DNA of 14,399 nucleotides from Verrucomicrobiota bacterium (GTDB lineage: Bacteria > Verrucomicrobiota > Verrucomicrobiia > Limisphaerales > CAIQOK01): contig JANYDP010000033.1 in the NCBI GenBank assembly GCA_025363535.1, forward strand, positions 1-14,399, read 5' to 3'. A program made the position numbers and the translations under genes. Under the pieces are notes generated by a model that ran no database searches, was not told the origin of the DNA, and was given only the letters and a program-made list of their open reading frames with translations. This document shows positions 6,798-14,399 of the stretch, piece by piece. The stretch's first letter is position 1; the number at the start of each line of letters is the position of its first letter.

Positions 6798-9365
6798 ATG
6801 AAAAAAAATCCGTTGTTACATTTTGCCGCCGCGTTGCTGGCCGCATTGAGCCTCCAGGCCGAGGCGTTTCGTCCGCCTTCCGTGCCGCTCGTGGCGTGCG
6901 ATCCGTATTTCAGTTTGTGGTCGCCGGCGGACAAACTCACCGACGCCGACACGACGCACTGGACGGGCAAGGTGCGCCGGATGACCGGGCTGGTGAAGAT
7001 TGATGGAAAAAATTTCCGCGTGCTGGGTGCCGAGCCGGCGGAGGTTCCCGCGTTGGCGCAGACGAAACTGGAAGTGCTGCCCACGCGGACGATTTACACG
7101 TTTGAAGGCGAAGGCGTGCAACTCCTGCTGACGTTCATGACGCCCGCGTTGCCGGAGGATTTGGATGTGCTATCGCGGCCCGTGACGTATCTGACGTGGG
7201 AAGCGCGTTCGACCGACAACCAGAACCACAAGGTCTCCGCTTACTTCGATGCGTCTGGCGCGATTGCCTGCAACACGCCGGATCAGGCGGTGAATTTTCA
7301 GAAGGCCGACTCCGCGAAAATAAAAGCCTGGCGCGTCGGCACGGTGGAGCAGCCGGTTTTGCAAAAACGCGGCGATGACCTGCGGATTGACTGGGGCTAT
7401 TTTTATGTCGCGCTCGCGGAGGGCGCCAAAGGCACGGTGTCTGCCGGCACTGCCAGCGCGGAGCGCACGGCTTTTCTCACCGGCACCCAAGTGCCCACGG
7501 CGGCGGCGGAGTCTATTCTGCAAAACAACGACCGCAACGACTGCGTGATTGCGTGTGAATTGAATCTCGATGCCAGGCCGAAACACGTTTCCAGCGCGTG
7601 GCTGATGCTCGCCTACGACGATCTGTATTCGATCCAATACATGAGAAAAAATTTGCGTCCGTATTGGCGGCGCAACGGCTGGGAGGCGGCGGATTTGCTG
7701 AAAGCCTCGGCGCACGATTATGCGTCGCTGCAAAAGCGTTGCGCGGCGTTTGACGCGGAGCTGATGGCTGATTTGACCAAGGCGGGCGGGGAAAATTACG
7801 CGGCTTTGGGAGCGCTGGCGTATCGCCAGTGTTTCGCCGCCGGCAAAATTGTCGCGGATGAAAACGGCCAGCCGCTCCAGTTCTGCAAGGAGAATCATTC
7901 CAACGGCTGCATCAGCACGTCGGACGTTTTTTATCCGATGTCGCCGCAGTTTCTGTTGTTCGGTCCTTCGCTGGCGAAATCGTTCATCGTGCCGTTCATG
8001 GATTACGCCGCGAGCGAGCGCTGGAAATTTCCTTTCGCCCCGCACGACCTCGGCACTTATCCGAAAGCCAACGGTCAGGTTTATGGCGATGGCGAACATG
8101 GCGTGAACAACCAGATGCCCGTGGAAGAAAGCGGAAATTTGCTCTGTCTTTTTGCCGCCGTGGCGGAGATGGAAGGCAATGCGGACTTCGCCGGACTTTA
8201 CTGGAAACAGCTTGAGCAATGGGCGGGTTACTTGAAGGAAAAAGGTTTTGATCCCGAGAAACAATTATGCACGGACGACTTTGCCGGACACCTCGCGCAC
8301 AACGTCAACTTGAGCGTGAAGGCGATCTGCGGTCTCGGCTCGTTCGCGAAGCTCTGCGAAATGCGCGGTGAACAGGCAAAGGCCGACGAGTATTTCAAAC
8401 TCGCGCGCGAATTCGCACAGCGCTGGGTGAAGGAAGCCGATGACGGCGACCATTATCGTTTGGCGTTCGACCGCCCCGGCTCGTGGAGCCAGAAATATAA
8501 TTTGGTCTGGGACAATGTTCTCGGTTTGAATCTGTTTCCGGCCGAAGTCGCGCGCAAGGAAATGGATTTTTACAAGAAGAAGCAAAACGAATTCGGCCTG
8601 CCGCTCGACAACCGCAAGGAATACACCAAGCTCGACTGGATCACCTGGACCGCGACACTCACGCGAAATCGCGAAGACTTCGAGGCGCTCGTCGCGCCGA
8701 TCGTGCATTTCATCAACCACGCGCCGGATCGTTCGCCGCTGACGGACTGGTATGAAACCAAGTCCGCGAAAAAAGTCGGCTTCACCGCGCGCCCGGTCAT
8801 CGGCGGTGTTTTCATGCGGATGCTTTACGAAAAACCGGTCTGGCAAAAATATGCGCGGCGCGACAAAACCAAGGCGTCCAACTGGGCGCCGATGCCGAAG
8901 CTGCCCGGCTTTGAAGCGGTCGTGCCGGCGGCGGACAAGCAGCCGACGATGTGGCGTTACACGACGGCGAAGCCGGCAGCCAATTGGTTCGCCGTGAACT
9001 TTGACGCAACGCAATGGTCGGAAGGCAAATCGGGTTTTGGCAAAACGGAAAATTCATCCGCCGTGGTCAACACCGTGTGGGACACGGACGACATCTGGCT
9101 GCGCCGCGAGGTGGAATTGTCCATTAGCGATGCAGACGAGATTTTGGGCTGGTTGCACCACGATGACGACGCGGAAATTTTCATCAACGGCGTGGTTGCG
9201 TTCGGCACGAAGGGCGCGACCGGAACGTATGAAGATTTTTCCTTCAATCGCCGCGCTCGCAGCGCGCTCAAGTCTGGAAAAAATATTATCGCCGTCCACT
9301 GCCGCAACACCGGCGGTGAGCAATACATTGATTTCGGACTCGTCAAGGCCAAGTCCGTCAAATGA
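6798..9365 (+). CDS. Secreted glutaminase-A-like protein (DUF4964/DUF5127/DUF4965/DUF1793) with C-terminal jelly-roll domain
   Basis: This 855-residue exported protein starts at the ATG at 6798, which begins a signal peptide (MKKNPLLHFAAALLAALSLQ, cleavage near AEA-F). A GTG at 6732 would add 22 residues ahead of it. Residues 24-320 (RPPSVPLVACDPYFSLW, then THWTG) match the N-terminal beta-rich part of the fungal GtaA/bacterial DUF4965 family. Residues 330-690 look like an alpha/alpha barrel, with APHDLGTYP (414-422), MPVEESGNLL (440-449), CTDDFAGHLAHNVNLSVKA (491-509), LDWITWTATL (612-621) and GFTARPVIGGVFMRML (661-676). Aspergillus GtaA hydrolyses glutamine, but many bacterial relatives are uncharacterised and could act on glycans, so the reaction is uncertain. 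Residues 717-848 (LRREVELS, DDDAEIFINGV, then NIIAVHCRN) form an added galactose-binding-like beta-sandwich. Divergence from a sulfatase suggests polymer degradation. Confidence 0.87.
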   Translation: MKKNPLLHFAAALLAALSLQAEAFRPPSVPLVACDPYFSLWSPADKLTDADTTHWTGKVRRMTGLVKIDGKNFRVLGAEPAEVPALAQTKLEVLPTRTIYTFEGEGVQLLLTFMTPALPEDLDVLSRPVTYLTWEARSTDNQNHKVSAYFDASGAIACNTPDQAVNFQKADSAKIKAWRVGTVEQPVLQKRGDDLRIDWGYFYVALAEGAKGTVSAGTASAERTAFLTGTQVPTAAAESILQNNDRNDCVIACELNLDARPKHVSSAWLMLAYDDLYSIQYMRKNLRPYWRRNGWEAADLLKASAHDYASLQKRCAAFDAELMADLTKAGGENYAALGALAYRQCFAAGKIVADENGQPLQFCKENHSNGCISTSDVFYPMSPQFLLFGPSLAKSFIVPFMDYAASERWKFPFAPHDLGTYPKANGQVYGDGEHGVNNQMPVEESGNLLCLFAAVAEMEGNADFAGLYWKQLEQWAGYLKEKGFDPEKQLCTDDFAGHLAHNVNLSVKAICGLGSFAKLCEMRGEQAKADEYFKLAREFAQRWVKEADDGDHYRLAFDRPGSWSQKYNLVWDNVLGLNLFPAEVARKEMDFYKKKQNEFGLPLDNRKEYTKLDWITWTATLTRNREDFEALVAPIVHFINHAPDRSPLTDWYETKSAKKVGFTARPVIGGVFMRMLYEKPVWQKYARRDKTKASNWAPMPKLPGFEAVVPAADKQPTMWRYTTAKPAANWFAVNFDATQWSEGKSGFGKTENSSAVVNTVWDTDDIWLRREVELSISDADEILGWLHHDDDAEIFINGVVAFGTKGATGTYEDFSFNRRARSALKSGKNIIAVHCRNTGGEQYIDFGLVKAKSVK

Positions 9366-9558
9366 TCGCCCCGCAAAACGTCGGCACCCGCGACCAAGAT
9401 AATCCTGCAAAAAAACACCCCGACATCCTGCTGGTCGCGCCGGTGGAAATTCCCATTGCCGGGGACAGTTGAGATGTTTTGGTTCGGCTTGGTTTCGTTT
9501 CGAGGTGGCTTTCGCGCCCCGCCCGTGGAATCATCAACGCATTCGATTTCGACTCGTT

Positions 9559-10140
9559 GTGAAACTTGCTCTGTCATCCATTCTTTTGTTCGCCGCCTTA
9601 CCCGGCCCGGCGCAAACCAATCCGGTCGCGGCCACCAACCAGTTCACCATCGCGGCTGATTCACCCGTGCCGGCTGTCAACGCCGACACCAACTACGGTC
9701 TGGCCCTAGCCCAACGCGTGGAAGATATGCGGGCGACCTGCATCCAAAACCGCCGCATCCTCTGCGGAAAAATTCTCAAAGTGCTGCCGGACGGGTTGGT
9801 GATTGACAGTGGTTACACGAACCTGATGCGCGAGCCGCTGAACAAGTCCTGGCTGATCCCCGGAACAGTCGTGGCCGGGCGCGCCACCAACCTGGTGGAG
9901 GCCAATCAACCGGACGCGATTTGCCTCGGCCTCGTTTTTCTGACCGATCTGCCGAAATTGCCCGGCGCAAAGCCCAAGCTCTACGATTATGTGACCGTGG
10001 AAGGATTTCCAATGGGGCATTACACTTACACCTCCGTGGGCGAGCTAAGACGCACCGTCCGCAAGTTCACGACCAAACTCGCCAACGCCGTCCGCTGGAA
10101 CTTCGAACAAAGCGTCAACCCCACCGCGCCGCCGCAATGA
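9559..10140 (+). CDS. Small secreted protein of unknown function, coupled to a diheme cytochrome
   Basis: I do not recognise a family. The GTG at 9559 gives 193 residues beginning with a clean signal peptide (MKLALSSILLFAALPGPAQ). A TTG at 9469 would add 30 arginine-rich residues and spoil it, so the GTG is preferred. The mature part has a low-complexity linker (20-45), a short helical segment with RVEDMRATCIQNRR (53-66), then a compact beta-rich core (CGKILKVLPDGLVIDSG, 69-85; IPGTVVAGRATNL, 100-112; ICLGLVFLTD, 121-130; LYDYVTVEGFPMGHYTY, 141-157) and a basic C-terminal helix. The strand pattern could fit an OB-like barrel, but this is a guess. Its stop overlaps the next start by 4 nt (ATGA), so the two products are translationally coupled and may act together in the periplasm. 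Confidence 0.72.
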   Translation: MKLALSSILLFAALPGPAQTNPVAATNQFTIAADSPVPAVNADTNYGLALAQRVEDMRATCIQNRRILCGKILKVLPDGLVIDSGYTNLMREPLNKSWLIPGTVVAGRATNLVEANQPDAICLGLVFLTDLPKLPGAKPKLYDYVTVEGFPMGHYTYTSVGELRRTVRKFTTKLANAVRWNFEQSVNPTAPPQ

Positions 10141-11528
10141 AGGCTGGCTTCCGCACGGCAATGCGACGCTGCATGAACCCGCGCCCAGGCTGGCTCGCCG
10201 CCACGGTTTCATTCGCGCTAATTTGGTTTCTCCTGTCCTGCACGGCCGGAAATAAAACATCCGCGCGCCACGGCCTGCACGCCCGGCCACCGGCAAAAGC
10301 GTTTTTGCAAATGCCCGCCCGCGCCACCAACTCCTTTCCGCGCCTGCTTTCCCAGACCGGCGCGTTCCAAGACACTCCGCGTCTCGTGCCGGCCTTGACT
10401 CTGATTCCGTACGACCTCATCGTTTCCTTCTGGTCGGACGGCGCGGAGAAGCGGCGTTGGATTTCCCGGTCGGCCGGGAAAATAAAATTTGCCGCCACCG
10501 GCGAATGGATTTTTCCGCCCGGCACGGTGTTCATAAAAAACTTTGAACTGGCGACCAACGAATTCCACCCCGACCTCAAACGCCGCCTGGAAACCCGCCT
10601 GTTGGTCTGCGACGCGGACGGCGGCGTGTACGGCGTCACCTACAAATGGCGTGCCGACAATCGCGACGCCGATTTGCTGGAGACGAACCTGACCGAAACC
10701 ATCGCTATCCAGACCGCGCACGGCGTGCGGATGCAGCAATGGCATTATCCGAGCCGCCAGGACTGCCTTGCCTGCCACACGGCCAATGCCGGCCTGGTCC
10801 TCGGCGTCAAGACGCGGCAGTTGAACCGCGATTTCACCTTTCCCTCCGGCACGACCGGCAACGAATTGCACTTCTGGAATCAACTCGGCCTGTTCGACAC
10901 GAACCTCGACGGCGTGGATTTGAAAAATTTCCCCACGCTCGCCCGCGCCGACGATCCAACGCGCGCTCTGGAAGACCGCGCGCGCTCCTACCTCGACGTG
11001 AACTGCGCGCAGTGTCATCGCCCGCACGGCACGGTGGCCTACTTCGATGCGCGTTACGACACGCCGCTGGCCCGGCAAAATCTGATCGGCGGCCGCGTGC
11101 TGATTGACCAGCGGATTGACAATCCGCACATCATCGCGCCCAACGACCGCTGGCGTTCGCTGCTGTACGTCCGGGCCAACACCGTCGAGGCTTTCAAGAT
11201 GCCGCCGCTCGCGCGCAACACCATTGATGTGGCGGGAATGAATTTGTTGCGCCAGTGGATTGAAAGCCTGCCCGGGCCGCCGGTCTTGCCGCCGCCGGAA
11301 ATGTCCCCGTGCGGCGGAACTTTTCATCAGCCGGTGGCAGTCGTTTTGAAAACTGAGCCGGGCGCAACCATTCGCTATACTTTGGACGGCACGGTGCCAA
11401 CGTCGGCGGACTCGCTTTACGAAAAGCCAGTCCAACTGAACAGCCCGACGATCCTGCGCGCGAAAGCATTTCAACCCGGGTTCACCCGGAGCGTAACCGT
11501 TCAGGGAATTTTCCTCTTCGACGAATAA
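10137..11528 (+). CDS. Diheme c-type cytochrome lipoprotein (SO2930/HNE_0200-like) with chitobiase-like C-terminal domain
   Basis: From the ATG at 10137 (overlapping the previous stop) this is 463 residues. A lipobox FLLSC puts the lipidated cysteine at C35; an internal ATG at 10173 is a possible shorter start. Residues 90-180 (PYDLIVSFWSDGAEKRRW, EWIFPPGTVFIKNF, RRLETRLLVCDADGG) and 200-235 (WHYPSRQDCLACH, VLGVKTRQLNRDF) follow the pattern I recall for SO2930/HNE_0200-family proteins. Two heme c sites are present, CLACH (210-214) and CAQCH (290-294), with FKMPPL (353-358) offering M355 as a likely axial ligand. Residues 388-460 (PCGGTFHQPVAVVLKTEPGA, TIRYTLDGTVPT) match the chitobiase/beta-hexosaminidase C-terminal module (CHB_HEX_C/Fn3_assoc type). 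It is inferred to be periplasmic or outer-membrane anchored and to pass electrons for an unknown oxidoreductase. Longer antisense frames here are shadows. Confidence 0.88.
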   Translation: MKAGFRTAMRRCMNPRPGWLAATVSFALIWFLLSCTAGNKTSARHGLHARPPAKAFLQMPARATNSFPRLLSQTGAFQDTPRLVPALTLIPYDLIVSFWSDGAEKRRWISRSAGKIKFAATGEWIFPPGTVFIKNFELATNEFHPDLKRRLETRLLVCDADGGVYGVTYKWRADNRDADLLETNLTETIAIQTAHGVRMQQWHYPSRQDCLACHTANAGLVLGVKTRQLNRDFTFPSGTTGNELHFWNQLGLFDTNLDGVDLKNFPTLARADDPTRALEDRARSYLDVNCAQCHRPHGTVAYFDARYDTPLARQNLIGGRVLIDQRIDNPHIIAPNDRWRSLLYVRANTVEAFKMPPLARNTIDVAGMNLLRQWIESLPGPPVLPPPEMSPCGGTFHQPVAVVLKTEPGATIRYTLDGTVPTSADSLYEKPVQLNSPTILRAKAFQPGFTRSVTVQGIFLFDE

Positions 11529-11791
11529 GCGCTGATCGGCACAGGCCCATTTTTGTCTTATCAGCCCTGATCGAAAATCTGTCAGGAGCCACCCAAATCT
11601 CTCAAAATTTGCATCCCCGCAACCGGAAGAAATCTTGCCCCGACTGGTAAAATCTGCCATCCTGAAGCAGTTCATTTCTGCAACAATCCTGCCGCGCGAT
11701 CCTGCGTGAACCGATGTCCGACAATGAACCTGTCCGGCGGTTGAAAAACCGGTACGGGCCGGACAATCCGGCACCTAACAATACAAAGAAA
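11529..11791. other. Intergenic leader region upstream of the PATR surface protein
   Basis: This 263-nt gap contains no gene I can support. GCTGAT (11531-11536) and ATCAGC (11560-11565) form a short stem just past the cytochrome stop, but there is no following T-run, so terminator activity is doubtful. The 3' end carries the overlapping hairpins described separately. The last 20 bases before the next ATG are A-rich (ACAATACAAAGAAA), with no Shine-Dalgarno. Confidence 0.6.
11731..11772 (+). promoter_or_regulatory. Structured leader with mutually exclusive hairpins before the PATR gene
   Basis: TGTCCGGC (11731-11738) and GCCGGACA (11758-11765) are perfect 8-bp complements, enclosing a small GGTT-GAAA-AACC stem (11739-11750). 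The same GCCGGA (11758-11763) can instead pair with TCCGGC (11767-11772) across a CAA loop. The two folds cannot coexist. The second ends 19 nt before the ATG at 11792, close to where a ribosome would bind. Any regulatory use is inference. Confidence 0.35.
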
Positions 11792-14399
11792 ATGTTTTTT
11801 CTGAAATTTGGCTTTGTGAAAAAAACCGCCGGTGTCGCCGTTGGCCTGTTGATGATTCACACCTTGCCGATGCGCGCCGCGACCATCGCCCTGAACGCCA
11901 CCGACGCCGTGAATGCCACCAGCTTCAACACCGGCCTGCACTGGGTCGGCGGCGCAGTCCCGACATCCGGCAACACCTACCAGACGCTCAGCTTCCTCCT
12001 CCGCACCCCGACGGCCAACACGCCCGTCACCTTTGCGGGCGACTCGCTGCAAGTCGGCGGCACGTTACGGATCAAGACCATCGCGCTCGTCACCGTCAAC
12101 AACCTCGTCGTGAGCAACGCAGCCACCGTGGAACTCACGCAGCCGAACGGCGGCACAACCGGCACGCTCGCGGGTACGATGTCGTTGAACGGCACGGCGC
12201 TGTTGCACGCGGGAATCGCGGCGGGCGAAGCGAACAACTCGCTCACCGTCAGTTCCGTCATCAGCGGCACGGGCGGCTTCGCGACGACCGGCAGCTTCGG
12301 CACGATCAGTCTCACAGGAAACAACGGCTACTCCGGCCTCACGACAGTGAACGGTGGCACGCTGCTCGTGAACGGCACGCTCGCGAACAGCCCGGTCCTC
12401 ATCAGCAGCGGCACGCTCGGTGGCAGCGGAATTTTTCTTGCACCCGTCACCAATCAATCCGGCACGATTCAGCCCGGCACGGGCGCGAACCTCGCCACGC
12501 TTTCCATCAGCAACTCGCTCACGCTCGCGGGCGGCACGGTCGTCATGCTTGTCAACCGCACCAACGCGCCGACCGCGTCGCTCATCACCGGCGTCACCAC
12601 GCTCACGGAAGGCGGCGCGCTGACAGTGAACAACACCGGCCCAGCGCTTCAAATCGGCGACACGTTTCAACTGTTCAACGCCGCGAGTTACACGGGAAAT
12701 TTTTCCACGCTGAATCTGCCCGCGCTGAACAACGGCATGGGCTGGAGCAATAATCTCGCGGTGAATGGCAGCCTCGTCGTCGTCACGTCCACCGCCGTCG
12801 CATTCGGCACCTGGACGAATGACGCGAGCGGATTGTGGAGCACGGCGGCGAACTGGGGCGGCGGCAACATCGCGAACGGCACCAGTTCCAACGCCGACTT
12901 CAGCTACCTCAACATCACCGCCGACCGCACCGTCACGCTCGACACGTCACGCAACATCGGCAATTTAATTTTCGGCGACACCGTCGGTTCGCAAAACTGG
13001 ACGCTCGACGCCAGCGGCGGCAGCGCGCTCACGCTCGCCGTTGCGGCAGGTTCACCGACCATCACCGTCAACAACAACGCCACCATCAGCGCGCCGCTCG
13101 CGGGCACGCAGGGATTGACCAAAGCTGGCAGCGGCACAGCGGTGTTGAGCGGAAATAATTCCTACACGGGCGCGACCATCGTAAAGGCCGGAGTGCTCTC
13201 GTTGTCCAATATCGGCGGCGATGCGACGGCGGCAAGCACCCTGACCGTTGGCAGCACGGCGGGGTCACCGGCCGTGCTCAACATTCTGCCCGGCGCGAAT
13301 TTCACGAGCTACACGCTCGCCATTGGCGGCAACGCCACCGCGCCCGGCGCGGTGTTCCAGAGCGGCGGCGCGCTCACGCAAGCACAGGCGGCGAACATCT
13401 CGGACTTCCGGCTTGGCGGCGTGGCGAACGGCTACGGTTACTACAATCTTTCCGGCGGCACGCTGACCGTGAACGAAGTCGGCGTGGGCAGCGACCTCGC
13501 CGGTTCCGTCGGCGTGCTGGACATCAGCGGCGGCAATTATGTGTCCGGCGGCTACGTCACGCTCGCGCGCGGCGTCGGCAGCCTGGGCGTGCTGAATGTG
13601 TCCGGTGGCACCATGACACTCGCCGGCACGGGCGCGAATTCCACCATCGGCCTCATGTGGAACGGCACCGGTGCGAGCGCGGGGGTGCTGAATATTTTCA
13701 ACGGCGGCTCCATCATCGGCCCGAACAACACGACGTTCGTGGTGAACTACAATCCATTCAGCAGCGGCAGCACGTTGCAATCGGGCATCATCAACCTCAA
13801 CGCCGGCGGCACATTGCAGATTGGCGGCGTGGCGAATCCCGCGCCTGCCATCGGCACGACGTTGTTCAACTTCAACGGCGGCACACTCAAGGCCGCCGTC
13901 GCCAACGCGAATTATTTTCCCAACGTCGTCACTGCCGCGAATGTTTTCAGCGGCGGCGCAACAATTGACGACAACGGAACAGCAATCACCGTCACGCAGC
14001 CGCTGCTTGCGCCAGGCGGCTACGGTGTGAGTTTGATTTCGCTCGCGAGCGGCGGATCAAATTACATCGGCGCACCGTTCATCACCATCAGCGGCGGCAG
14101 CGGCATGGGCGCGACGGCCAACGCGCTGGTCAACTTCACCACGGGCGTCATCACGAACCTGCTTATCACAAGTCCCGGCAGTGGCTACGGCAGCGGCGAT
14201 ATTCTGACCGTGACGTTCACCGGCGGTGGTGGAAATGGCGCGACCGCGAATACGCCCGCCCTCACCGCGAATGTCAGCGGCAGCCTGACGAAAAGCGGCG
14301 CGGGCACGTTGACGCTCGCCGGGGCAAATACTTTTACCGGCAACACCATCGTGAACAACGGCACGCTCGCGCTCGGCGTCGGCGGTTCGCTCGCCAGCA
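11792..14399 (+). CDS. Giant autotransporter-type beta-strand-repeat (PATR) surface protein, N-terminal part (runs off right edge)
   Basis: The frame is open without a stop from the ATG at 11792 to the window end, giving 869 residues of a longer protein. Residues 1-30 form a signal peptide (KKTAGVAVGLLMIHTLPMRAA); a GTG at 11816 is an alternative start. The rest is Gly/Thr/Asn/Ser-rich beta-solenoid. PATR-type units (PF12951-like) appear as LTGNNGYSGLTTVNGGTL (around 173-190), LTKAGSGTAVLSGNNSYTGA (442-461) and LTKSGAGTLTLAGANTFTG (832-850). A module opening GTWTNDASGLWSTAANWGGG (338-357) is common in verrucomicrobial relatives. Between 560 and 690 turns repeat as VGVLDISGG, LGVLNVSGG and AGVLNIFNGG. 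Two GSGY/GGxGATA units lie at 754-823. Such proteins are secreted or displayed on the surface and usually carry a C-terminal anchor, which is not visible here. Role inferred: adhesion or polymer binding. Many short frames on both strands within it are shadows. Confidence 0.9.
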   Translation, partial: MFFLKFGFVKKTAGVAVGLLMIHTLPMRAATIALNATDAVNATSFNTGLHWVGGAVPTSGNTYQTLSFLLRTPTANTPVTFAGDSLQVGGTLRIKTIALVTVNNLVVSNAATVELTQPNGGTTGTLAGTMSLNGTALLHAGIAAGEANNSLTVSSVISGTGGFATTGSFGTISLTGNNGYSGLTTVNGGTLLVNGTLANSPVLISSGTLGGSGIFLAPVTNQSGTIQPGTGANLATLSISNSLTLAGGTVVMLVNRTNAPTASLITGVTTLTEGGALTVNNTGPALQIGDTFQLFNAASYTGNFSTLNLPALNNGMGWSNNLAVNGSLVVVTSTAVAFGTWTNDASGLWSTAANWGGGNIANGTSSNADFSYLNITADRTVTLDTSRNIGNLIFGDTVGSQNWTLDASGGSALTLAVAAGSPTITVNNNATISAPLAGTQGLTKAGSGTAVLSGNNSYTGATIVKAGVLSLSNIGGDATAASTLTVGSTAGSPAVLNILPGANFTSYTLAIGGNATAPGAVFQSGGALTQAQAANISDFRLGGVANGYGYYNLSGGTLTVNEVGVGSDLAGSVGVLDISGGNYVSGGYVTLARGVGSLGVLNVSGGTMTLAGTGANSTIGLMWNGTGASAGVLNIFNGGSIIGPNNTTFVVNYNPFSSGSTLQSGIINLNAGGTLQIGGVANPAPAIGTTLFNFNGGTLKAAVANANYFPNVVTAANVFSGGATIDDNGTAITVTQPLLAPGGYGVSLISLASGGSNYIGAPFITISGGSGMGATANALVNFTTGVITNLLITSPGSGYGSGDILTVTFTGGGGNGATANTPALTANVSGSLTKSGAGTLTLAGANTFTGNTIVNNGTLALGVGGSLAS
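13112..13207 (+). repeat. PATR unit within the surface protein (second copy)
   Basis: Encodes residues 441-472 of the surface protein: GLTKAGSGTAVLSGNNSYTG, continuing ATIVKAGVLSLS. It is the clearest internal match to the autotransporter-associated beta-strand repeat and aligns residue by residue with the unit at 14279. Confidence 0.75.
14051..14260 (+). repeat. Two tandem glycine-rich GSxY...GGxGATA units within the surface protein
   Basis: Unit A (residues 754-780, nt 14051-14131) has GGSNYIGAP, then ITISGGSGMGATANA. Unit B (796-823, nt 14177-14260) has GSGYGSGD, then LTVTFTGGGGNGATANTP. The shared plan is G-S-x-Y...(I/V)T(I/F)xGGxGxGATAN. The units interrupt the PATR series just before its third copy and look like an inserted module. 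Confidence 0.6.
14279..14399 (+). repeat. PATR unit within the surface protein (third copy, reaches window edge)
   Basis: Encodes residues 830 onward: GSLTKSGAGTLTLAGANTFT, then GNTIVNNGTLALG. This is close to the family consensus and to the unit at 13112. It continues beyond the window, so more copies probably follow. Confidence 0.75.

Noticed and set aside
7170..8264. 364-aa minus-strand open frame inside the glutaminase-like gene
   Set aside because: Arginine/histidine-rich antisense shadow without motifs; the plus-strand frame is continuous and family-like.
9366..9558. Separate gene or promoter between the glutaminase-like gene and the small secreted protein
   Set aside because: No open frame with coding character and no convincing -35/-10 pair; the TTG-initiated extension from 9469 would destroy a clean signal peptide.
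11531..11565. Terminator after the cytochrome gene
   Set aside because: Only a 6-bp stem with a long loop that itself contains the T-run; no T-tract after the stem.
10218..11774. 518-aa minus-strand open frame opposite the cytochrome gene
   Set aside because: Antisense to two clear CxxCH sites and a lipobox; length reflects high GC rather than coding.
12065..12670. 201-aa minus-strand open frame inside the PATR gene
   Set aside because: Arg/Ala-rich shadow of a repetitive GC-rich surface-protein gene.

Overview
The window is high-GC bacterial chromosome. It most resembles Verrucomicrobiota, probably the Pedosphaera/Limisphaera side. The reasons are an autotransporter-type beta-strand-repeat surface protein, a secreted sulfatase, a DUF4965-type 'glutaminase', a diheme cytochrome of the SO2930/HNE_0200 type, almost no Shine-Dalgarno sequences, and dispersed palindromic intergenic repeats of the kind common in that phylum. 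Planctomycetota is the main alternative. No rRNA, tRNA, CRISPR array, IS element or phage gene was recognised.

Layout. (1) 1-1235, minus: N-terminal 411 residues of a large secreted parallel beta-helix protein that runs off the left edge. (2) 1236-1489: a promoter candidate for gene 1, a terminator for eno, and a double-hairpin inverted repeat touching the eno stop. (3) 1490-2782, minus: enolase, with a good sigma70-type promoter at 2823-2850. (4) 2914-4423, plus: a TSUP/YfcA-type permease followed after one base by a SAM-dependent methyltransferase, a probable two-gene operon. (5) 4424-4883: non-coding and packed with palindromic repeats, including a perfect 28-bp inverted pair. (6) 4884-6622, minus: a secreted sulfatase whose frame is broken at an A7 tract near its C-terminus. 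(7) 6798-9365, plus, divergent from the sulfatase: a large secreted glutaminase-A-like protein with an added C-terminal jelly-roll domain. (8) 9559-11528, plus: a small secreted protein of unknown function overlapping by 4 nt a diheme c-type cytochrome lipoprotein that carries a chitobiase-like C-terminal domain. (9) 11792 to the right edge, plus: the first 869 residues of a giant beta-strand-repeat (PATR) surface protein, preceded by a structured leader.

How it fits together. Apart from the housekeeping eno gene and the permease/methyltransferase pair, the gene products look exported: two beta-solenoid surface proteins, a sulfatase, a putative hydrolase and a periplasmic cytochrome lipoprotein. 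That suits a cell degrading sulfated or complex organic polymers at its surface. The most notable items are the intact but out-of-frame sulfatase tail behind an A7 tract, the unknown-protein/cytochrome pair, and the palindromic intergenic elements. I do not see a clear new defence or mobile system. All family assignments come from reading motifs by eye, without database searches.
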